Source of the DNA: Methanoregulaceae archaeon
Lineage (GTDB): Bacteria > Armatimonadota > Fimbriimonadia > Fimbriimonadales > Fimbriimonadaceae
Assembly (NCBI GenBank): GCA_020850325.1
Contig: JADZEW010000013.1
Location: forward strand, 1-64,000
Length of the DNA stretch: 64,000 nucleotides
Direction: 5' to 3'
Shown: in pieces, positions 24,982 to 34,285 of the stretch
Numbering within the stretch: the first letter of the stretch is position 1
Layout of the letters: each line of letters opens with the position of its first letter
Program-made: the position numbers and the translations under genes
The notes under the pieces: generated by a model
What the model was told of the DNA's origin: nothing
The model's database searches: none
What the model saw: the letters and a program-made list of their open reading frames with translations, nothing else

Positions 24982-26286
24982 CTATTGCCGAACCGTCAGC
25001 GGGACGCGTGTTGGAGCTCCTGCGGGCGGTTCGGTCCACATCCCGTCCGCCTTTAGTAAGGCTATGAGCTCGCTGACCCCGTTTTCTTGCGGGATGCCGT
25101 GCTTCACGACCTCGCGCTTGCGGTAGAGCGTGATCTTCCCTCCCGCCGCGCCCACATAGCCGTAGTCCGCGTCGGCCATTTCGCCCGGCCCGTTCACGAT
25201 ACAACCCATGACCGCGATGTCCAGCCCAACCAAGTGGCGCGTCGCCTCACGCACTTCGTGAAGCACCGTCGGCAGGTTGAACTTCGTTCGCCCGCATGAG
25301 GGGCAGGCGATGTACTCCACCTTGGTCTTCCGAAGCCCCAGCGATTGCAGGATGTCATAGCAAACGGGAATCTCGTGGATCGGATCCTCCGAGAGCGAGA
25401 CCCGTATCGTGTCGCCGATTCCTTCCATCAGCAGCGTAGCGATGCCCGCGGTGGATTTGATGCGCGCGTATTCGCCGTCGCCCGCCTCGGTGACCCCTAG
25501 GTGCAACGGGTAAGCCATGCCTTCCTCGTCCATCCGCTTGACCATCAGCCGGTTCGCGGCAACCATGATCGGCACCCGGCTCGCCTTGGCGCTGATGTTA
25601 AGGTTGTAGAACTCGTGCTTCTCGCAGAGGCGCAGGTATTCGAGCGCGCTCTGCACCATCCCTTCCGGGGTGTCGCCGTAGGTCACCAACATGCGCTCCG
25701 AAAGCGAGCCGTGGTTTACGCCGATGCGCATGGCCCGACCGTGAGCCTTGCATGCCTCAATCACGGGCACAAAGCTCTCCTCGACGGCGGCGAGTTCTTC
25801 CGCCCACTCCGTCTCGCCGTAGGCTAGCTCAGCGCGGAGCTCGTCCACGCTGCGATCCTCGGACGTGCCGCGTAGATCGACATCCTCGTCGAAATCAACT
25901 TCCTGAGCCCGGCTGCCGTGGCGCTTAAAGACAAACAGCCCGGGATTGAGACGCACTTCATCGACGTGTTTGGCAGCTTCGACCGCGATCGCCGAACCTT
26001 GGTGATGAACATCAGCGGTTAGCGGAACCGGTCGATACCGCTCGATGACCTTGGCTCGAATCTCAGCTAGACACTGCGCTTCGCCAAGCGTTGGCGTGGT
26101 CACGCGGACCAGTTCACACCCCTCGCGGTGCAACGCGATGATCTGTTCGACGCAGGCGTCCACGTTGCGCGTCTCTTCGGTGATCATCGACTGGACGAGG
26201 ATCGGATGGTCGCCGCCCATCGCGACTGGGCCAACTTGGCAAACCCGCGTCCGGCGGCGTGGATACGTCACGTCGAGATTCATCAT
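24982..26286 (-). CDS. ispG: 4-hydroxy-3-methylbut-2-enyl-diphosphate synthase (IspG)
   Basis: 434 aa from the ATG at 26286; an in-frame ATG at 26349 is possible but its extension looks unlike the family. It converts MEcPP to HMBPP in the MEP isoprenoid pathway using a [4Fe-4S] cluster. [19 protein letters not shown] starts the TIM barrel, [13 protein letters not shown] is conserved, and the cluster ligands lie in CPSCGRTKF and CIVNGPGEM. An internal insert with acidic sequence ([18 protein letters not shown]) is present near residue 130. It converges closely with the preceding plus-strand gene. Confidence 0.95.
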   Translation of the reverse strand: MMNLDVTYPRRRTRVCQVGPVAMGGDHPILVQSMITEETRNVDACVEQIIALHREGCELVRVTTPTLGEAQCLAEIRAKVIERYRPVPLTADVHHQGSAIAVEAAKHVDEVRLNPGLFVFKRHGSRAQEVDFDEDVDLRGTSEDRSVDELRAELAYGETEWAEELAAVEESFVPVIEACKAHGRAMRIGVNHGSLSERMLVTYGDTPEGMVQSALEYLRLCEKHEFYNLNISAKASRVPIMVAANRLMVKRMDEEGMAYPLHLGVTEAGDGEYARIKSTAGIATLLMEGIGDTIRVSLSEDPIHEIPVCYDILQSLGLRKTKVEYIACPSCGRTKFNLPTVLHEVREATRHLVGLDIAVMGCIVNGPGEMADADYGYVGAAGGKITLYRKREVVKHGIPQENGVSELIALLKADGMWTEPPAGAPTRVPLTVRQ

Positions 26287-26406
26287 CGTTTCTACGATCA
26301 TTGTGACATTCGGGGAGGCAACCGACCCACGCCGCTCGATTCGCGCCATGAATCGGCCGGCAAAAACGTATCATTATCAGACCCTGTGGAAGATCTTCAG
26401 TTGCCC

Positions 26407-27576
26407 ATGCCCGAACCGGTCCAGCGTTCACCACGCGTCGCGTATGCGTTGTTGGGGTTCGGCCTGCTTGCCCTGACCGTCCTGGCCTACTTTGCCTTTC
26501 GGGGTGCACCGACCCGGACCACGGCCATCGAGGGGACAGAGTTGGTCGCGACCGACGCTGGCGTCGTCTCGGCGGTCGCAGTGCAGGCGGGGCAAACCGT
26601 CAGCGCCGGTGATTTGATCTTGGCGTTCGACGATCAGGCCGAACAAGCTGAACTCGCGGCTGCGCAAGCCGCGTTGCAAGAACTGGCCAACGAGACCAAA
26701 GAATCCGATCTCGCAGTGGCAATCACGCCGCCAGAGGGCGTGACGGGGCGGATCGTGCCGATCGGTCCGCTTCCCGCCGGCCCCCCGGCCGGCACGCCTT
26801 CGGTCAAGCCCCTTCCCGCACCGAAAGGCACTCCGGAATCCCCACTCCCGGCCATCGGGACCCCTTCAAGGGGCTCAGTCTTAGAAGATGCTATCCGTGA
26901 CACGGAAGCGGAGCTTGCCGAGATTCGTACGAAGATGACCGAACTGGAGCACCAGATCGAGCAAGCCCGCATGGCTCAGGATGAAGCCGAGCGCAATGCG
27001 GCAGCCGCAAAGGTCATCGCCCAGCAGCGCAAGCAGCAAGCTGACAAGATGCGGATGCTCCTTCGCGAGGGTGCGGTTAGCCAGTTGGAAACTTCAAGGG
27101 CCGAGGTGCAATATGCCAGCGCCCAAGGCGGTTATGAGGCCGCCGAGGATATGGTCAACGAAGCCATAGACAAGGTCCGCGATCTCGAGGCAGAGCTTGC
27201 AAAGGGCGCGCTGACCCTCCCCACACTTGAGAAGTCGCTCGAGATCACGAAGAATGCCCTTAAGAACGCCCCCACCCCGCCGTTGGTCACTCCGCCGCAA
27301 ACTCCGGTTCGCGAAGTCGCAACAGCTCCGGTGCCCAAGCCAGCTCGAGTTCAGCCGACCCCTTTACCAAACCTTCCGGCCAAGGTTGAAGTGGACAAAG
27401 GTGGAATCCGTGAAGCCGACGAGCAGATGACAGCGGCCAAGGAACGAGTCGATAAGGCGGAGGCGGCAATCCTCGCCCGGCGGATTAGCGCCACGCGGGC
27501 AGGAACAATAGTCAAAGTGCTCGTCAAGCCCGGCGACTCGGTCCAAGCGGGGCAGGTCCTCGTCATCATCCGATAG
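26407..27576 (+). CDS. HlyD-like membrane protein with split lipoyl domain and coiled coil
   Basis: 389 aa from the ATG at 26407; a GTG at 26386 is an alternative. There is one transmembrane helix (VAYALLGFGLLALTVLAYFA). The first half of a biotinyl-lipoyl domain (VATDAGVVSAVAVQAGQTVS) is followed by Pro-rich linkers and about 150 residues of Ala/Glu/Lys/Gln-rich coiled coil. The second lipoyl half (ATRAGTIVKVLVKPGDSVQA) ends the protein. The beta-barrel and membrane-proximal domains of true efflux adaptors are missing. An export or envelope-bridging role is inferred. No ABC or RND partner is nearby. Confidence 0.7.
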   Translation: MPEPVQRSPRVAYALLGFGLLALTVLAYFAFRGAPTRTTAIEGTELVATDAGVVSAVAVQAGQTVSAGDLILAFDDQAEQAELAAAQAALQELANETKESDLAVAITPPEGVTGRIVPIGPLPAGPPAGTPSVKPLPAPKGTPESPLPAIGTPSRGSVLEDAIRDTEAELAEIRTKMTELEHQIEQARMAQDEAERNAAAAKVIAQQRKQQADKMRMLLREGAVSQLETSRAEVQYASAQGGYEAAEDMVNEAIDKVRDLEAELAKGALTLPTLEKSLEITKNALKNAPTPPLVTPPQTPVREVATAPVPKPARVQPTPLPNLPAKVEVDKGGIREADEQMTAAKERVDKAEAAILARRISATRAGTIVKVLVKPGDSVQAGQVLVIIR

Positions 27577-27578
27577 CA

Positions 27579-28223
27579 ATGCGAGAACTCAGCGTCGGTC
27601 AACTCGGCAGTCGTTCTCTTGTTTGGGAGCCCAAGGACATCGCGGGCCCGCTTCCCGCAATTCTCTTTCTGCATGGCCGAGGGGAGAGTGGAGCTGACCT
27701 AGAGAGCCTGGCCAACCACGGCTTGCTGAAGGCGGCTCAAGAACAGCCCGAGCTGTGGCCGTTTCTGATCATCGCCCCTCAAAAGCTCGACCCCAATCAG
27801 CTTTGGCCCGCGTATCGCTATCTCGTCGACGAGACCTTGGCGGAAGTGGAGCGGCGCTACGACATCCACCCGACGCAGCGATACTTGACCGGGCTCAGCC
27901 AGGGCGGTAACGGCACCTTTGAGCTAGCTCGACACCTGAGCTGGCGATTCGCCGCGATCGCTCCGATTTGCGGTTGGTGCGACCCCATCAAAGCAAAGTT
28001 TGAGTTGAGGGACACCCCGATTTGGGCGTTCCACGGGCTCGATGACACGGTGATTCTTCCCTCGGCCTCTCGCGTGGCGGTCGAGTTCATATGCCAGGGC
28101 GGCGGCGATGCGAGACTGACGGAGTATCCCGACGTAGGACATCATAGTTGGGAGCTGGCCTACGCTGATCCCGAGTTGCCAAGGTGGTTCTTGAGCCATC
28201 CTGCACCCGGCAAATCGGTCTAA
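27579..28223 (+). CDS. Alpha/beta hydrolase (phospholipase/carboxylesterase-like)
   Basis: 214 aa. It has ILFLHGRGESGADL, the HG oxyanion region, then the nucleophile elbow GLSQGGNGT (Ser near residue 109). An aspartate lies in AFHGLDDTV and a histidine in DVGHHSWELA, giving a complete catalytic triad. No signal peptide is seen. It begins 2 bp after the stop of the HlyD-like gene, so the two are one transcription unit. Confidence 0.88.
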   Translation: MRELSVGQLGSRSLVWEPKDIAGPLPAILFLHGRGESGADLESLANHGLLKAAQEQPELWPFLIIAPQKLDPNQLWPAYRYLVDETLAEVERRYDIHPTQRYLTGLSQGGNGTFELARHLSWRFAAIAPICGWCDPIKAKFELRDTPIWAFHGLDDTVILPSASRVAVEFICQGGGDARLTEYPDVGHHSWELAYADPELPRWFLSHPAPGKSV

Positions 28224-28280
28224 AACCGAGCCCAAACGGTACACTCTTGCCGCCGATCACCGGCGATCGAGGTCTCCGAT

Positions 28281-30245
28281 ATGTCCATTACCCCCGCTTC
28301 CCGTACGATCAACAAGCTTGAGTTCCTGCGCCTGATGATGGTCAGCCGCGAAGGTGACCGCCGAGAGGGCATTCTTCTCCGCCAGAGCAAAGGTTGGTTT
28401 CAAGTGGGTGGACTCGGGCACGAAGCGCTTGCTGCGCTGAATTACGTGTTGCGACCTGACGATTACATCTTCCCTTACTATCGAAGCCGCGCCCTCATGC
28501 TCGGACGGGGCCTTACGAACTACGAGCTCGCCCTCGCGTACTTCGCCAAGCGCGAGTCGAGCAGCGGCGGCCGACAGATGCCCGGCCACTACAGCAGCCG
28601 CGAGCACAACGTCTTCAGTGTGCCGACCCCGACCGGTGCGAACCTGCTCCCCGCTTGTGGCGTGGCGTGGGCGATGAAGCTCGAGGGGAAGGATTCGCTC
28701 GCCCTCGCAAGTATCGGCGATGCGGCTTCCCGCCAGGGTGAGTTCTACGAGGCGGCCGCGTTTGCGATTCAGGAGAAGCTGCCGGTCATCCTCATGATCG
28801 AGGACAACAAGTACGGCATCTCGACTCCGACGCACAAGTTCAATCCGATGCACCTGGAGCTGTTCGACAAGGCCCACGTCCTCCACTGCAACGGGCGTAC
28901 TCCCGACGCCGTGGTCGAAGCTGGCCAAATCGCCGCGGACCGGGCTCGATCGGGCGAAGGGCCGACCATTCTGTGGTGCGAACTCGACCGCTTGGGCAGC
29001 CACACCAGCTCGGACGACCACCGGGTCTATCGTCCGATCGAAGACATCGAGGAGATGCAGCACCGCGATCCGATCCGGCTCCTCGCCGAAGAGCTGATTG
29101 CCGCCGGCCAGTTGACGACGGAGCGTTTCACCCAGATGCAGGAGGAGGTGGCAGCCGAAGTCGATGCCGAGTATCAGCGCGCCGAAACTGCCGAAGATCC
29201 GAAGGCCGAAGAAGTGCTCGACCACAACTGGGGCGATGCGACGGTCGCTGCTGTACCGCCGATTCAAGCTGGCCGCCAGACCATGGTCGCCAGCATCAAT
29301 CAGACCTTCCGTCGCGCCCTCGAGGAGGACCCCAAGGTCATCTTCTTCGGCGAAGATATCGAAGACCCGAAGGGAGGCGTGTTCGGGATCACCAAGGGCC
29401 TTACCGATTCGTTCCCGAAGCAGGTGTTCAACGCGCCGCTCGCCGAAGCCACGATCACCGGTGTCGCGGTGGGCATGGCGATTTACGGCATGAAGCCCGT
29501 CTTCGAGCTTCAGTTCATCGACTTCATCAGCCCCGGCTGGAACCAGGTCGTCACCAACATGTCGACGCTCCGGTGGCGCACGTTCGGTGATTGGAAGTGC
29601 CCGCTCGTGATGTATGCGCCGATGGGTGCCTACCTGCCAGGGGGTTCGCTCTGGCACTCGATGTCGGGCGAGGGCTATCTCTGCCACACGCCGGGCATCC
29701 GGGTCGCGATCCCATCGACGCCGGAAGACGCGGCCGGCCTGTTCTGGTCGGCGATCCACGGCGACGATCCCACCTTCGTTCTCGTGCCGAAGCACATCTT
29801 CCGCAAGCAGATGGATGTCACGAAGGTCGAGCCGGTGCCATTCGGTAAGGCCCGAATCGTTCAACCCGGAACCGACGTGACGGTCGTGACCTACGGCAAC
29901 TGCGTGGAGCTCACCGAGGATGCGGTCGCTAAGCTCGGAGCCGAAGCTTCGGTCGAGATTATCGATCTTCGCTCGCTGGTTCCCTGCGACTACGACACGA
30001 TCACGGAGTCGGTGCGCAAGACGGGCCGAATGGTCGTCGTGTACGAGGACAACCGCACGGGTGGCTTTGGCCAGGCGGTGCTGAGCGAGATGATCGGCCG
30101 CCCCGAGCGGTGGAATCTCTTCCTCGCGCCTCCGCAGGTCGTTGCTCGCGAAGACGTGAGTATCGGCTACAACCCGGTGTACGAATACGCGGCGCTGCCG
30201 AGCATTGACGACGTGATCGCCGCGATCCGTACGACGCTGGCGTAG
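28281..30245 (+). CDS. Fused alpha/beta E1 component of a 2-oxoacid dehydrogenase
   Basis: 654 aa. Residues 1-310 are E1-alpha: GGRQMPGHYSS, GDAASRQGEFYEAA and EDNKYGIS form the thiamine-diphosphate/Mg motif (GD...N). Residues about 332-654 are E1-beta: FGEDIEDPKGGVFG, GVAVGMAIYGMKPVFELQF, MYAPMGAYLPGGSLWHS and RSLVPCDYDTI. Fusions like this occur in branched-chain 2-oxoacid or acetoin-type dehydrogenases. The substrate cannot be fixed. No E2 or E3 gene is adjacent, so the complex must be completed from elsewhere. Confidence 0.92.
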   Translation: MSITPASRTINKLEFLRLMMVSREGDRREGILLRQSKGWFQVGGLGHEALAALNYVLRPDDYIFPYYRSRALMLGRGLTNYELALAYFAKRESSSGGRQMPGHYSSREHNVFSVPTPTGANLLPACGVAWAMKLEGKDSLALASIGDAASRQGEFYEAAAFAIQEKLPVILMIEDNKYGISTPTHKFNPMHLELFDKAHVLHCNGRTPDAVVEAGQIAADRARSGEGPTILWCELDRLGSHTSSDDHRVYRPIEDIEEMQHRDPIRLLAEELIAAGQLTTERFTQMQEEVAAEVDAEYQRAETAEDPKAEEVLDHNWGDATVAAVPPIQAGRQTMVASINQTFRRALEEDPKVIFFGEDIEDPKGGVFGITKGLTDSFPKQVFNAPLAEATITGVAVGMAIYGMKPVFELQFIDFISPGWNQVVTNMSTLRWRTFGDWKCPLVMYAPMGAYLPGGSLWHSMSGEGYLCHTPGIRVAIPSTPEDAAGLFWSAIHGDDPTFVLVPKHIFRKQMDVTKVEPVPFGKARIVQPGTDVTVVTYGNCVELTEDAVAKLGAEASVEIIDLRSLVPCDYDTITESVRKTGRMVVVYEDNRTGGFGQAVLSEMIGRPERWNLFLAPPQVVAREDVSIGYNPVYEYAALPSIDDVIAAIRTTLA

Positions 30246-30267
30246 ACTGGATTCGGTCATCGTACTG

Positions 30268-30341
30268 CCCTGAGGGCGGCGGTTGCGTTGTCCCGCCGCG
30301 CACTACTATCCGTGGGGGCGATTCAACCCACGGCCTCAGGG
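30268..30341. ncRNA. Perfect three-way-junction structure, convergent intergenic
   Basis: 74 nt with 22 perfect Watson-Crick pairs in three nested stems. P1 is 30268-30275 with 30334-30341 (CCCTGAGG/CCTCAGGG). P2 is 30276-30282 with 30293-30299. P3 is 30310-30316 with 30327-30333. P1 abuts P2 and P3 directly, and the only junction strand is 10 nt between P2 and P3. It lies between the stop of the E1 gene and the stop of rsgA. There is no T-run on either strand, so it is not an ordinary terminator. The coding strand is unknown, and it may act in the 3' UTR. Confidence 0.5.
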
Positions 30342-30351
30342 AGAAGAGGGC

Positions 30352-31470
30352 TTACTCCAACAACCTCAGATACGCGTCGTACCGAGCACTCGAAATCTCC
30401 CCCGATTCCGCCGCCTCCCGCACCCCGCAACCGGGCTCCGCGAGATGCATGCAGTCTCGGAACCGGCAGCGACACTCTTCGAACTCGGGAAAGTAGTTCC
30501 GAAGCTCTTCTCGAGGCACGTTCCAGATACCAAAGCTCCGAATGCCCGGCGTGTCAATAAGCGCGCCTCCATCCGGTAGCCGAAAGAGATCGGATACCGT
30601 CGTCGTGTGGGTTCCCCGACCGTAGCCTTTCCAGACGTCACCCACTTGTTGGCCGATCTCCGGATACAAGGCATTCACCAGCGCCGACTTCCCTACGCCG
30701 GAGTGGCCCACGAACGCCGAGGTCTTGCGGGCAAGGTGATCTCGAAGAAGATCGATGCCCTCTCCGGTCAGCGTTGAGACGGGAAAGAACGGCACTCCGA
30801 TCGCTCGGTAGGGAGCCAAGATTTTGCCCGCCGCGCTCCGTTGTTCGGCATCGGCCAGGTCCATCTTGTTCAGTACGAGCGCCGCCTCGGCTCCGCCGTA
30901 CTGGATCGCAACCAGGTAGCGATCGATCAGCCGAGGATGTAGCGGCGGGGTGAGGATCGAGACGACGACCGCCACGACATCGACGTTCGCGACGATCACT
31001 TGCTCCGCTCCGGCATCCATGACCCGAGGTCGAGACAGGCGCGTGCGGCGCGGCTCGATGCCCGCAACCTCAAGCACCTCTTCTGAACGAGAGATCAGTC
31101 GTACACGGTCACCCACGACCGGGCGCTGCCGACGCACAAGCGCCTCAGCCTCGAGAGCCGTATCATCTCGGATCACGCGGCACTGCTGGGGTCCCGCCCA
31201 CACCACGACCCCCGAAAGGGTCGCCCGCTCAGCGATCGCCCGTTCCTGCTCCAAAATGCACATCATCCACGACTCGATCGAGTCGGGGCGGTGTCCATCT
31301 TCGGAGGGTCGACTTCGCTCGCTCTTGCGGGCCTGCTGGGCGAGTTTCTTGAGTCGGCGACGATCATTGACGTCAAGCGACTGGAGTTCAACATGAGAAT
31401 AGGTTTCGTTTGGCTTCAATTCGTTCGTGTGCGGAGGGCCGAGACGCCCTGCATGGGCATCGCACGGCAA
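30352..31470 (-). CDS. rsgA: Ribosome small-subunit GTPase RsgA
   Basis: 372 aa from a TTG; the true start is uncertain and could be downstream. RsgA helps mature the 30S subunit. An OB domain lies at about 86-140. The GTPase is circularly permuted: NKMD (G4, 201-204) precedes GHSGVGKS (G1, 255-262) and DTPG (G3, 307-310). The C-terminal zinc knuckle uses Cys333, Cys335, Cys340, His342 and Cys348 region residues (CRCRFRDCMHLAEPGC). The N-terminal ~80 residues form an extra charged extension. A 17-codon leader ORF lies upstream. Confidence 0.93.
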   Translation of the reverse strand: MPCDAHAGRLGPPHTNELKPNETYSHVELQSLDVNDRRRLKKLAQQARKSERSRPSEDGHRPDSIESWMMCILEQERAIAERATLSGVVVWAGPQQCRVIRDDTALEAEALVRRQRPVVGDRVRLISRSEEVLEVAGIEPRRTRLSRPRVMDAGAEQVIVANVDVVAVVVSILTPPLHPRLIDRYLVAIQYGGAEAALVLNKMDLADAEQRSAAGKILAPYRAIGVPFFPVSTLTGEGIDLLRDHLARKTSAFVGHSGVGKSALVNALYPEIGQQVGDVWKGYGRGTHTTTVSDLFRLPDGGALIDTPGIRSFGIWNVPREELRNYFPEFEECRCRFRDCMHLAEPGCGVREAAESGEISSARYDAYLRLLE

Positions 31471-31508
31471 AGCCTACCGTCGCCAGAAATCAAACGAATC
31501 CGCTAGCG

Positions 31509-31562
31509 TCAGATGCCAGCGACGGAGGGAGTCATACGAAGAACTTGATCTTGTTTTTGCAT
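31509..31562 (-). CDS. Possible 17-codon leader peptide upstream of rsgA
   Basis: The ATG at 31562 is preceded by a perfect GGAGGTGA Shine-Dalgarno (31569-31576) with 6 nt spacing, the best ribosome site in this part of the window. The ORF encodes a 17-residue peptide (MQKQDQVLRMTPSVAGI) and stops at 31509, about 40 nt before the first possible rsgA start. The peptide is too short to classify. It could be a regulatory leader ORF, or the site could mark a frameshifted true start of rsgA. Confidence 0.35.
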   Translation of the reverse strand: MQKQDQVLRMTPSVAGI

Positions 31563-31738
31563 GTTGTTTCACCTCCGAATCAGTTGCGCGAAGAGTTTCG
31601 CGCCAACGCGGCCAGCCGCGTGCTAACCATTGTACCAACTTCTTACGCAACCCCCCTAAAGGGAACCCGCCGAGCCCGAAGTGAGATAGGATAGACGAAG
31701 ACGAATCTGCGGATCGTCCACTGGAGGAGGAATTGCGT

Positions 31739-34279
31739 ATGTTGGGGATGCGAACCGCTCTTGGAGCGGCTCTCGGGGTCATGGCAGCCATGTCGTTCGC
31801 CCAAGCGAACTGGAAGGCTGTCCAGCGTTTTAACAACTCCTATCTGGGCCAGCATGTCTACAGCACATCGCTGACGCCCGGTTGGATCAACAAGACCGAC
31901 CAGTTCTGGTACTCGTGGCGCGATGCGTCCGGGGTGAAGTTCTGGCGCGTCGATCCTAAGGCGAAGAAGAAGGCGCCGCTCTTCGACAGCGTGCGGATGG
32001 CGGCGCTTCTTTCTGAAGTCAGCAAGAAGCCGTACGACACGACGAACTTGCCGATCACGACCGTCACGTTCGACGAGAAGAACGACAAGCTGATCCGGTT
32101 TGTGGTTGAGCAGGTGCGCTACGAGTACGACGCTGACAAGGACACGCTGAAGAGCCTTGGCCGAGTTGGTGCGGGAGAGGGTACGCCTCCGCCCCCGACC
32201 GGCGGGCAGGGTGGCGGGCGAGGTGGTTTCGGCGGCGGTCAAGGTGGCCAACGCGGCGACTTCCGCAACTACTCCCCCGACCGCAAGGCGTACGTCTACG
32301 CGCAGGAACACAACCTCTTCCTCGTCGAAGTCGTCGATGGCAAGGAGCAACCGCCCATTCAGCTGTCGAAGGATGGCGAGCGCGACTATAGCTTCGGCTC
32401 CCGCCAAGCTCAAGGGCAGCAACAGCAGCAGCAACAAGAGCAGCAGCAAGAACAGCAGCAGGAGCAACAGCAGCAGAACCAGCAGAGCCGAGAAACTCGC
32501 GTGCGGGCCAACGTCACCTGGTCCAAGGACTCGAAGAGGTTCTACGTGACCCGCTTCGACTCACGCAAGGTGAAGGAGTTGTTCCTGGTCAACTCGCTGA
32601 CTGAACCCCGGCCGAGCCTGCTGACCTACCGCTATGCGATGCCCGGTGAAGCCGAAGTGACGCAAAGCGAACTGTTCGTCTATGATCCGGCCAAGAAGGA
32701 GTTGACGAAGCTCCCCGTGGAGCGTTACAAGGATCAGCGCATTTCCGATCTTCACTGGCAAGACACCTCGAGCGATAAGCTGAGGTTCGTCCGCCGAGAT
32801 CGACTGCAGCGCAATCTTGAGTTCTGCGAGATGGACTTGACCACGAAGAAGGCTGAGGTGCTGCTCACCGAGAGCGTCAACAATGCGTTCCTCGAGGTTC
32901 AAAATGTCCGCTACGTCAAGCCGGGTGGCGATTTCATCTGGTTCTCCGAGCGCACCGGCTGGGGCCACTACTATCTGTATGGCAACGATGGCAAGCTCAA
33001 GCACCCGCTGACCTCTGGCCCGTGGCGCGCGAACAACATCGTCGATGTGGACGCGGATCAGGGTCAGATGTGGGTGGTCGGCACGGGCCGAGAGCCCAAC
33101 GAGAACCCCTACTACCGACATCTGTATCGGGTTGGACTCGACGCCAAAGGGCTAACCCTCCTCGATGCTGGCGACGCCGACAACTCGACAACCCTCTCGA
33201 CGACGAAGAAGTTCGCGGTCAACGTGCGCTCTCGCACCGACATGGCACCGGAAGCCGTCGTTCGTGACGATCGCGGCAACGTCATTCTCGAACTCGAGAA
33301 GACTGATCTGTCACGACTTTACGAGGCGGGCTGGAAGATGCCCGAGACCTTCCGGGTCAAGGCGGCGGACGGTATCAACGACATCTACGGCAACATGTGG
33401 AAGCCCTTCGACTTCGATCCGAAGAAGAAGTATCCCATCATTGCCTACGTCTATCCGGGACCGCAGACCGAAAGCGTGACGACCGGCTTCTCCGCGGTGA
33501 ACACGACGCAGCGATTGGCCCAACTCGGGTTTATCGTGATCCAGATCGGCAACCGTGGCGGAAACCCCGCGCGGTCCAATGCCTATCACAGCTTCGGCTA
33601 CTTCAACCTGCGGGACTACGGTCTGGCGGACAAGAAGGCGGGCATCGAGCAGCTCGCGGCTCGCCACCCGTGGATCGACATCGACCTCGTCGGTATCTAC
33701 GGCCACTCCGGTGGCGGATTCATGACCGCGGCGGCGATGCTCGTACCTCCGTACAACACCTTCTTCAAGGCGGGTGTCTCCAGCGCGGGCAACCACGACA
33801 ACAACGTGTACAACTCAAACTGGAGCGAGCAGCACCACGGACTCCGCGAAGTGGCCGTGACCGCGACCCAAACCGGCGGCGGAGCCAATACTGGGCGCAC
33901 CCCTCCTTCGGATGAGGTCATTCCGGGCTACGCGGGCTTCTTCGATGACGAAGAAGAGCCTCAGTTCCAAACCGGAACGGGAGCTACGCGCTTCGATATC
34001 AAGGTGCCGACCAACCATGAGGTGGCGGCCAACTTGAAGGGACGGCTCTTGCTGGTTCATGGCGACATGGACAACAACGTGCACCCCGCCGGCACCATCC
34101 GGTTGGTGAACGCCCTGATCAAGGCGAACAAGCGGTTCGAACTCGTGATGCTGCCGGGCCAAGCCCACGGCTTCGGAACGATGACGCCGTACTTCAACCA
34201 GAAAATGATGGAGTGGTTCGCGCGGTATCTCCTTGGAGATCGTGAACCCGCCGACGTCGATATGATCGTCGGTAACTAA
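31739..34279 (+). CDS. Secreted S9 (dipeptidyl/prolyl oligopeptidase) family peptidase
   Basis: 846 aa. GGAGGAGG at 31723-31730 sits 8 nt before the ATG at 31739, which favours it over the TTG 6 bases upstream. Residues 1-22 are a signal peptide ending SFAQA. Residues 30-540 form a DPP4-like beta-propeller, interrupted by a Gly-rich stretch (near 150-175) and a Gln/Glu tract (near 228-250). The C-terminal alpha/beta hydrolase has Ser in GHSGGGF, Asp in HGDMDNNVHP and His in GQAHGF. It probably cleaves peptides outside the cytoplasm. Confidence 0.93.
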   Translation: MLGMRTALGAALGVMAAMSFAQANWKAVQRFNNSYLGQHVYSTSLTPGWINKTDQFWYSWRDASGVKFWRVDPKAKKKAPLFDSVRMAALLSEVSKKPYDTTNLPITTVTFDEKNDKLIRFVVEQVRYEYDADKDTLKSLGRVGAGEGTPPPPTGGQGGGRGGFGGGQGGQRGDFRNYSPDRKAYVYAQEHNLFLVEVVDGKEQPPIQLSKDGERDYSFGSRQAQGQQQQQQQEQQQEQQQEQQQQNQQSRETRVRANVTWSKDSKRFYVTRFDSRKVKELFLVNSLTEPRPSLLTYRYAMPGEAEVTQSELFVYDPAKKELTKLPVERYKDQRISDLHWQDTSSDKLRFVRRDRLQRNLEFCEMDLTTKKAEVLLTESVNNAFLEVQNVRYVKPGGDFIWFSERTGWGHYYLYGNDGKLKHPLTSGPWRANNIVDVDADQGQMWVVGTGREPNENPYYRHLYRVGLDAKGLTLLDAGDADNSTTLSTTKKFAVNVRSRTDMAPEAVVRDDRGNVILELEKTDLSRLYEAGWKMPETFRVKAADGINDIYGNMWKPFDFDPKKKYPIIAYVYPGPQTESVTTGFSAVNTTQRLAQLGFIVIQIGNRGGNPARSNAYHSFGYFNLRDYGLADKKAGIEQLAARHPWIDIDLVGIYGHSGGGFMTAAAMLVPPYNTFFKAGVSSAGNHDNNVYNSNWSEQHHGLREVAVTATQTGGGANTGRTPPSDEVIPGYAGFFDDEEEPQFQTGTGATRFDIKVPTNHEVAANLKGRLLLVHGDMDNNVHPAGTIRLVNALIKANKRFELVMLPGQAHGFGTMTPYFNQKMMEWFARYLLGDREPADVDMIVGN

Positions 34280-34285
34280 GACCTT

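Noticed and set aside
28257-30260. 667-codon open frame on the minus strand opposite the fused E1 gene
   Set aside because: It is a codon-bias shadow of a well-supported E1 gene. The translation is Arg/His/Leu-rich with no domain.
30268-30341. Hammerhead ribozyme in the three-way junction
   Set aside because: The CUGANGA and GAAA core strands are missing; only one junction strand has unpaired bases.
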